A stretch of DNA of 5,578 nucleotides, taken from positions 1 through 5,578 of the forward strand of contig JAHDRO010000254.1 of NCBI GenBank assembly GCA_018433265.1, read 5' to 3'. This document shows, one piece after another, positions 1 to 4,724 of the stretch. The notes below the pieces were generated by a model. That model was not told where the DNA came from, searched no databases, and was given only the letters and a program-made list of their open reading frames with translations. Position 1 is the stretch's first letter. Each line of letters starts with the position of its first letter. The position numbers were made by a program, and so were the translations under genes. This DNA is from Bacteroidales bacterium. GTDB taxonomy: Bacteria > Bacteroidota > Bacteroidia > Bacteroidales > UBA932.

Positions 1-1682
1 TCATTATCATCAAAGTCTGTGCCTTCAGGTATTCCATCACCATCATGATCTGATGACCCTCCTCCGGAAATTTGTCCAAGGCCTAAATTACAAACCGTAG
101 CAACTATGTTTTGAGTTTGTGTATTTGAAAGCAATGCACCATTTGAAAATACAGGCGCAAATCTGTCTATTCCATTTATTCCTGAGCCATTTACAAGAGG
201 GGCAAGCACAAAATCAATCTTGCCGCTTACACTGCAAGTTCCTGCCCCAACAGACGAAGTCATACCGTTAGTAAAATTCCCGAGACATTTGAAAAGTGAA
301 AAAGTTGATGTAGTATTATTCAATGAAAGATTAAAAACGCCTGAGACATTTCCGTCAACTAAAAAGATGCTTCCCCCATTCATATTTAATGATGTGTTGT
401 TTGGTGTTAGAGATTGGCAGTGGAAAAGAGAACCACTAAACATGTTCACAGTTGTTCCATAAAAAGATACCGCATTCGCAGTTATGTGACAATAATTATT
501 GATTTGAGTACCGGAGGATGTTGTAAAAGTTTTTTCTGCTGCTATCTCTCCATAGTTATCTAAAATATTATTGTTGGTTTGTGAGTATTCCTTGACTGAG
601 ATCTTTCCACTGGAGGTGTTGGTAACAGTAACTGCAGAGGTAAGATCTAAAGTATATGTATTGATGGTACCACTGTTATATAATATTGAGTTGTTTGTAA
701 AATTGAGTGTAGGCTTGAAATTTGGCTTGGTTGAGCTAAGGTTTATAGTGCCAACATTGTAAAATGTTGAAGAATTTGAAAAAGTAACGTTTCTCGCTGA
801 GGTGATGTTTCCTCTATTAATAATGTATGATGAGCCACTTGTTTCCGAATTCTTGTTAGTACTTGTCAGTGACAGAGTTCCGCCGGGAGCAATATATATA
901 GCAGGAATATCAGTAGCAGTTTGTGCAGAAAGAGAAAATTTAGGTATTTCAACAATGCCGCCATCCAGAATAAACAAAGAACCCTGATCTATACTGAAAT
1001 CCGATAATGTCAGTTTACCTGCTACATACAACACAAGATGATTATTCCAGCCATTTAGACCAGTGATACTATTATTTGTAACGCCCGCGGGCAGATAGTA
1101 AGCTTTGTATTTGTTGCCATATGCACTGCTTTCTCCAGAATTAAATCCACTTAAAGTGCCACTGGAAGAAGTATTGAGTGTTACGTCAAAATTGGAAGGA
1201 ATGTTTACCGGAGGGACAGGATCGTCTCCAACCATCAGAGGAGCTCCAAAAGAAGCCATGCCTGACTTTGTAAATGTAAAATTCAAACTGCTTGAGGTAA
1301 CGTCAGCGCTTTGAACCGTACTTGAACCTGTTGGGAGTATTTCCTGTATATAGATTGTTTTGGCGGCAACAGGCAAAGTTAAACTGACTGAATAGGGAAA
1401 TCCTGGTTTTGCTGCTCCCGAAGCTATTAATGCAGACGAATTAAGTAGAGGGGAGTTAAAAATCTTAATAGTTCTTGGTGCAGCATCACTTATACCGGAA
1501 ACTGACTGCACCTGTATGGAACAGTTTATTTCAGTTACTGTTTTCCAATCAAAATCTGAGGGTATAAGACCCAATGAAGAAGGAATAGGTTTATTGTCTG
1601 TTTTAAGATCTACACAACCGTTCAGAATAGCAGAAAAACATAAAAAAACTAATATTGTGGAGATTGCAAAAATCTTTCTCAT
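1..1682 (-). CDS. Large surface lipoprotein, probable LruC domain (DUF4842-type) protein; C-terminus cut by window edge
   Basis: I translated this frame by hand: 560 codons without a stop, still open at position 1. The start is the ATG at 1682-1680, with an in-frame TAA directly upstream. Residues 1-23 are a lipoprotein signal peptide: Arg2-Lys3, a hydrophobic core, and lipobox L-N-G-C with Cys23 as the lipidated residue. Asp25 and Asp29 follow, a weak resemblance to the acidic surface-export signals of Bacteroidota lipoproteins. Residues 41-54 (PSDFDWKTVTEINC) resemble the N-terminal segment of Bacteroidota LruC-domain proteins. Residues about 240-440 are Asn/Ser/Thr/Gly-rich with a solenoid-like repeat, and residues 545-558 form a calcium-binding aspartate motif. 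LruC was named from Leptospira; in Bacteroidota such proteins are large surface lipoproteins of unknown role. The LruC domain itself would lie beyond the edge, so the family call rests on the N-terminal architecture. An adhesin or other beta-helix surface protein is the alternative. No enzyme motif was seen. Confidence 0.8.
   Translation of the reverse strand, partial: MRKIFAISTILVFLCFSAILNGCVDLKTDNKPIPSSLGLIPSDFDWKTVTEINCSIQVQSVSGISDAAPRTIKIFNSPLLNSSALIASGAAKPGFPYSVSLTLPVAAKTIYIQEILPTGSSTVQSADVTSSSLNFTFTKSGMASFGAPLMVGDDPVPPVNIPSNFDVTLNTSSSGTLSGFNSGESSAYGNKYKAYYLPAGVTNNSITGLNGWNNHLVLYVAGKLTLSDFSIDQGSLFILDGGIVEIPKFSLSAQTATDIPAIYIAPGGTLSLTSTNKNSETSGSSYIINRGNITSARNVTFSNSSTFYNVGTINLSSTKPNFKPTLNFTNNSILYNSGTINTYTLDLTSAVTVTNTSSGKISVKEYSQTNNNILDNYGEIAAEKTFTTSSGTQINNYCHITANAVSFYGTTVNMFSGSLFHCQSLTPNNTSLNMNGGSIFLVDGNVSGVFNLSLNNTTSTFSLFKCLGNFTNGMTSSVGAGTCSVSGKIDFVLAPLVNGSGINGIDRFAPVFSNGALLSNTQTQNIVATVCNLGLGQISGGGSSDHDGDGIPEGTDFDDN
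9..50 (-). other. Thrombospondin type 3-like calcium-binding motif
   Basis: Residues 545-558 read D-H-D-G-D-G-I-P followed by E-G-T-D-F-D-D. Aspartates at 545, 547, 549, 556 and 558 give the DxDxDGxxD spacing of TSP3/EF-like calcium loops. A Gly/Ser-rich stretch (G-G-G-S-S) precedes it and looks like a linker. In LruC-domain proteins of Bacteroidota such a motif typically leads into the C-terminal domain, here outside the window. Confidence 0.7.
363..965 (-). repeat. Protein-level solenoid repeat, about 20 residues per coil, in the LruC-type protein
   Basis: A degenerate N-x-G-x-I/L unit recurs across residues 240-440. The central glycine (or its replacement) falls at 242, 268, 291, 311, 338, 359, 378, 398 (Cys), 417 and 437, so most steps are 19-23 residues and two are 26-27. 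Examples are INRGNI, YNVGTI, YNSGTI, DNYGEI and NNYCHI. Alternating hydrophobic residues and Asn/Gly turns are typical of right-handed parallel beta-helices. The repeat shows in the protein, not as DNA identity, so the coils are old and diverged. Confidence 0.7.
1614..1682 (-). other. Lipoprotein (signal peptidase II) signal peptide of the LruC-type protein
   Basis: Residues 1-23 begin with M-R-K, continue with a hydrophobic stretch (IFAISTILVFLCFSAIL) and end in L-N-G-C. Cys23 would be lipidated and become the mature N-terminus. Cys15 is too deep inside the hydrophobic core to be the lipobox cysteine. Confidence 0.8.
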
Positions 1683-1705
1683 TTAAATGATTTTTTTTAT
1701 TTGTG

Positions 1706-1737
1706 CGAAAATATGAAATTTATTTAAATAAAAACAA
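1706..1737 (-). promoter_or_regulatory. Possible Bacteroidota promoter for the LruC-type gene
   Basis: On the minus strand a TTG (1737-1735) lies 21 bases upstream of TATTTTCG (1713-1706), which differs from the Bacteroides -7 consensus TAnnTTTG at one base. The -7 box ends 23 bases before the ATG. Spacing suits the -33/-7 pair, but the region is so AT-rich that a chance match is likely. Confidence 0.3.
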
Positions 1738-1748
1738 GTTTTGTTAAT

Positions 1749-1788
1749 AAAATTACTTTAAAATGTTTGGATATTTTAAAGTAATTTT
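1749..1788 (-). terminator. Perfect 16-bp AT-rich hairpin, probable terminator of the GT90 gene
   Basis: The arms 1749-1764 (AAAATTACTTTAAAAT) and 1773-1788 (ATTTTAAAGTAATTTT) are exact reverse complements around an 8-base loop. The hairpin lies 42 bases after the GT90 stop codon and 66 bases before the next start codon, where a terminator is expected. Only one of the 16 pairs is G-C, and the T-rich part sits inside the stem rather than after it, so this is an atypical intrinsic terminator. A protein-binding operator is the alternative. Confidence 0.5.
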
Positions 1789-1830
1789 TATATAAACGTG
1801 GTTTAAGTTGTGCCAGCCTTTAGTTTGCTA

Positions 1831-2868
1831 TTATTTAACAATTTGCCCTGTCGAAATAAAATATTTGTTTATTACCATGAGAGCAATGAGTTTTTCAAGC
1901 TTATTGTCCAGGATTTTCTTTACATATTCATTGGCATGTAAAGAAATCAGTTCTGCTTCTCGTGGATGGGCAATAAAATAGTTCAGCTTTTCTTCGAGGT
2001 CAGAATAATCCTTTTTTATCTCGACATAATGATAGTCCGCTATAAGTTTTCCTTCCATAAACCAGGTTTCGTAAGTTGGTTTTGGCATAACGGCAAGTGA
2101 GTTTGACGACATTACCCATTTTAGATTTGAAGCCACATCGTTTCCTTCAATACATAAAATAAATTTATACTTCAGGTGTTCATCAATAGAAATCGGTTTA
2201 ACTCTCCACTCTTCATGATCTTTAAGATTAGGGTTTATGTTGCCAAGATTGCACTTGGGATGGTTAAAGTACATCTCCCAAAATTTGATCCTATGTGGTT
2301 GATCAACATATGCACGTCCAATCAACATGTCTTTTTTTTCTCCGAATTTCAGTCTGTCGTTTACAGTTGTGAAATGGCGGACTTTATCGAGTGGCAGTAA
2401 AACTGAATTTGCATTTTCTCCTTCAATAGGCCTGCTTTTTACAAATGATGGGATTTTTGGTACTTCAGTTATATCACCGAAAAGAAAACTTGCTATCAGA
2501 TTCTTTTTAAAATAACGAATATAGCTATAAGAGTCGAGAACATACGTGCTATTTGGAATTTTACCTCCGATAGGAGTCTTAAGTTTCAGTTTTCCCAGAG
2601 GAATTGTTGTGTCACTTTTCATTAAGTCATCTAGCAGTTTTTCTTTATCAAAAATTTCAGGAACAGAGAGCTTGTTGTAATAATTTACTCTGTCTGTTAC
2701 TGCCTTTTTAATTGAGTCATCAAGTTTCTCGTATTTAGCAATGGCCGGTTCTCTTAACATTCTATAGATTATTCCGGGAGTAATATAACGGACAAAATTG
2801 ACAGTGTAATATGTTAGTTTACTGTTTTTTCTGTTAGGAAGATGAAGGATTTTCCTGAGTGACTGCAT
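1831..2868 (-). CDS. Glycosyltransferase family 90 (CAP10/LpsA-like), probable LPS or capsule sugar transferase
   Basis: This 345-residue protein resembles GT90 (Pfam Glyco_transf_90, the lipopolysaccharide-modifying CAP10/LpsA group), which transfers sugars such as glucose or xylose from nucleotide donors. The most recognisable stretch is residues 231-275: K-Y-K-F followed by the E241-G-N-D core, then L-K-W-V-M-S-S-N-S-L and P-T-Y-E-T-W-F. After it comes the family's H-Y-V-x-I-K-K-D-Y-S-D-L element at about 280-291. G-R-A at 184-186 with Arg193 may match the R-G-x..R donor-site motif, and residues 140-148 (PSFVKSRPI) also fit. No signal peptide or membrane span is seen, so it is probably cytoplasmic or peripheral at the inner membrane. 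A purine-rich GGAAAAAAAGG lies just before the ATG; no in-frame ATG lies between it and an in-frame stop at 2920-2922. No other sugar gene is in the window, and the acceptor cannot be told. Confidence 0.85.
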   Translation of the reverse strand: MQSLRKILHLPNRKNSKLTYYTVNFVRYITPGIIYRMLREPAIAKYEKLDDSIKKAVTDRVNYYNKLSVPEIFDKEKLLDDLMKSDTTIPLGKLKLKTPIGGKIPNSTYVLDSYSYIRYFKKNLIASFLFGDITEVPKIPSFVKSRPIEGENANSVLLPLDKVRHFTTVNDRLKFGEKKDMLIGRAYVDQPHRIKFWEMYFNHPKCNLGNINPNLKDHEEWRVKPISIDEHLKYKFILCIEGNDVASNLKWVMSSNSLAVMPKPTYETWFMEGKLIADYHYVEIKKDYSDLEEKLNYFIAHPREAELISLHANEYVKKILDNKLEKLIALMVINKYFISTGQIVK

Positions 2869-2914
2869 GCCTTTTTTTCCAAAGCTATTAAATGGTTATT
2901 AATCTTATTTTAAA

Positions 2915-2922
2915 CAAATTTA
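2915..2922 (-). promoter_or_regulatory. Candidate -7 box (TAnnTTTG) for the GT90 gene
   Basis: The minus strand reads TAAATTTG, an exact match to the Bacteroides -7 consensus TAnnTTTG, ending 46 bases before the GT90 start codon in the divergent spacer. No TTG lies at the usual -33 distance, so the assignment rests on one box in AT-rich DNA. Confidence 0.35.
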
Positions 2923-3000
2923 GATTCTTTTTTATTCAGTTCATACATTAGTAATTCATTTTTGTTAAATTTAAAAAAAATATAATAAAACTAACAAGCT

Positions 3001-3594
3001 ATGAAAAAGATAATCGGTTTATTTTCTTTGATGTTAATCTGTCTGTTGGCAGGTTCTCAAAATATAAAAGTTATGTCTGGCTCACTTGCTCCTCTTAAGG
3101 GTGAGAAAACCGTTTTAACATCGTTTACTTACGATAATTTTAAAGTTGGCAAGATGACCGAGCAAGATTATGTAAGTGATAAAATCAAGGAGTATAACTC
3201 TAAGAAAGCCGGTTCCGGGGACAAATGGCATCAAAACTGGATCAATGACAGATCTTCGAGATTTGAACCAAAATTTAATGAACTTTTTGACAAATATTTG
3301 AGTGAAAAGGGAATTAGAGTTGCTGATGGGGCAAAATACAAATTTATTATTAACACCGATTTTATAGAACCGGGTTTTAATGTAGGTGTTGCAAGAAGAA
3401 ATGCAGCTATCAATCTAACATGCCGCCTGATAGATACTTCAGATGGTTCTCAAGTGGCACTCGTTATGATAATGAATTCTTCTGCCAATAGTTTTTCGGG
3501 GACAGATTTCGATTCAGGCTACAGAATTCAGGAGTGTTATGCTAAAGCAGGCAGGGAACTGGCAAAGTTTATTATAAAGGAGTGCAAACTGTAA
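3001..3594 (+). CDS. Small secreted or periplasmic protein of unknown function, Bacteroidales type
   Basis: This 197-residue protein opens with a clear signal peptide: M-K-K-I-I, a hydrophobic core to about residue 17, and a likely cleavage near A-G-S-Q (17-20). Cys14 lies inside the core, so it is probably not a lipoprotein. The mature part is soluble, with alternating strands and helices. The most distinctive stretches are G-D-K-W-H-x-N-W with D-R-S-S-R-F-E-P-K-F (73-92), E-P-G-F-N-V-G-V-A-R-R-N-A (123-135) and the C-terminal D-F-D-S-G-Y-R-I with Y-A-K-A-G-R-E-L-A-K-F-I (169-191). I associate this pattern with uncharacterised Bacteroidales secreted proteins and know no function. The overall shape, with a final amphipathic helix, could suit an LpoB/GNA1162-like envelope fold, which is speculation. 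The start is fixed by an in-frame TAA nine bases upstream. There is no Shine-Dalgarno sequence. It stands alone, divergent from the GT90 gene. Confidence 0.8.
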   Translation: MKKIIGLFSLMLICLLAGSQNIKVMSGSLAPLKGEKTVLTSFTYDNFKVGKMTEQDYVSDKIKEYNSKKAGSGDKWHQNWINDRSSRFEPKFNELFDKYLSEKGIRVADGAKYKFIINTDFIEPGFNVGVARRNAAINLTCRLIDTSDGSQVALVMIMNSSANSFSGTDFDSGYRIQECYAKAGRELAKFIIKECKL

Positions 3595-3613
3595 CATCCT
3601 GTCTCATCAACAT

Positions 3614-4720
3614 TTAAAGCAATTTTTCAATTGTGGCTGTAGTTTTCAGTCCACTTCCTGTAAGGATTACTAAGACTTTACTGAGTGGAGAGATTTTTCC
3701 AGCATATTGTTTTAGTGCAGCTATTGCCGCTGCAGATGTTGGTTCAATGAAAATACCCTGATGTGCTGATTCTTTTAAAGCAACAATAATTGTAGAATCG
3801 TCAACAGTGACAAAGTCGCCTTTGCTTTCTGTAACAGCATTTACTATTTGTGTAAGTCTTACAGGCTTGTGTATAGCGATACCCTCTGCAATTGATTTGT
3901 CGCTGATTGAATTACAACCTTTTTTACCTTCAACATAATCTTTTAGTGGAGAACATTTTTCACTTTGAACGGCTATTAATTTTGGCATTTTATCAATAAT
4001 CGATAAACTAATTAGTTCTCTAAGCCCTAAATAAATCCCTAACAGCAGGGTTCCACTGCCAACAGGAACAAATATATAATCCGGAACATCCCAGCCCAAC
4101 TGTTCAACAGTTTCATATATTACAGTCTTAGTCCCTTGTAAGAAGTATGGATTCCAGGCATGAGCAGCGTAATAGCTCTTTTTGGCCCCTTCGAGGGCAG
4201 CATTTGCACAATCTTCTCTGTTCCCTTGAACAAGATGGATAGTTGATCCATAAGCTTTTGCCTGCACAGCTTTACCTGTAGAATTGCCAGCTGGCATATA
4301 TATGTTGGCTTTAATACCGGCTCTTGCACAATATGCCGATATGGAGCAGGCTGAATTACCTGACGAGTCCTCCACAATCTCGGTTATGCCCAATTCTTTA
4401 CACTTTGCTATCAATAAGGCAGCACCTCTGTCTTTGAATGAACCTGTTGGAAACATAAAGTCAAGTTTGCACAAAACATTAATTCCCCAGAAATCAGAGG
4501 ATATCAGAGGTGTATAACCTTCATCGAACGTCACAGCAAATCTTTTATCAACTGGCAAAACCTGACTGTAGCGCCACAATGTCTTTTCATTGGAGAGATT
4601 TTGTTTTTTAAATTCAGGTTTGAAATCAATATCCAAATAACTGCCACAATTACAACGCCATATAGGTTCCTCTGTAGAATATTCAGCCCCACAGGAAGGA
4701 CAAATAAATTTACTATTCAT
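3614..4720 (-). CDS. Threonine synthase-like PLP-dependent enzyme with N-terminal zinc ribbon
   Basis: A 368-residue fold-type II PLP enzyme (Pfam PF00291). Residues 7-26 form a zinc ribbon, C7-P-S-C10-G then W-R-C23-N-C25-G, as found on many threonine synthases. The P-T-G-S-F-K-D-R motif (91-98) places the PLP Schiff base on Lys96. S-S-G-N (119-122) is the loop that holds the cofactor ring, V-P-V-G-S-G-T (218-224) the phosphate-binding loop, and L-T-G-S-G-L-K (353-359) the C-terminal cofactor contact. Threonine synthase makes threonine from O-phosphohomoserine. However, the G-S-G-T-L-L loop and the A-E-G-I-A-I-H-K-P-V-R segment (278-288) are not the forms I expect in true ThrC (G-N-A-G-N; A-x-x-I-G-N-P), and Bacteroidales usually carry a longer ThrC of the E. 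coli/yeast type. A lyase, dehydratase or racemase acting on another amino acid is therefore possible. It starts 4 bases after the symporter gene's stop, so the two are probably co-transcribed. The fold is certain, the substrate is not. Confidence 0.85.
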   Translation of the reverse strand: MNSKFICPSCGAEYSTEEPIWRCNCGSYLDIDFKPEFKKQNLSNEKTLWRYSQVLPVDKRFAVTFDEGYTPLISSDFWGINVLCKLDFMFPTGSFKDRGAALLIAKCKELGITEIVEDSSGNSACSISAYCARAGIKANIYMPAGNSTGKAVQAKAYGSTIHLVQGNREDCANAALEGAKKSYYAAHAWNPYFLQGTKTVIYETVEQLGWDVPDYIFVPVGSGTLLLGIYLGLRELISLSIIDKMPKLIAVQSEKCSPLKDYVEGKKGCNSISDKSIAEGIAIHKPVRLTQIVNAVTESKGDFVTVDDSTIIVALKESAHQGIFIEPTSAAAIAALKQYAGKISPLSKVLVILTGSGLKTTATIEKLL

Positions 4721-4724
4721 AATA

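Noticed and set aside
220..1314. Four plus-strand ORFs (220-462, 571-762, 802-987, 1105-1314)
   Set aside because: All lie opposite the continuous 560-codon minus-strand lipoprotein frame, and their products show no family motifs; they are shadows.
2176..2515. Two overlapping plus-strand ORFs inside the GT90 gene
   Set aside because: They are antisense to a well-supported coding sequence, short and without recognisable features.
3231..3413. 60-residue minus-strand ORF inside the secreted-protein gene
   Set aside because: Antisense shadow; the plus-strand frame has a signal peptide, conserved-looking motifs and a fixed start.
3595..3613. Bidirectional terminator between the convergent stop codons
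   Set aside because: The 19 bases hold no inverted repeat; the only nearby match is a 5-bp stem (CAATT/AATTG) inside the enzyme's last codons, expected by chance.
4120..4517. ORFs 4120-4377 (minus) and 4284-4517 (plus) inside the PLP enzyme gene
   Set aside because: Other-frame shadows of a gene whose cofactor motifs are all in place.
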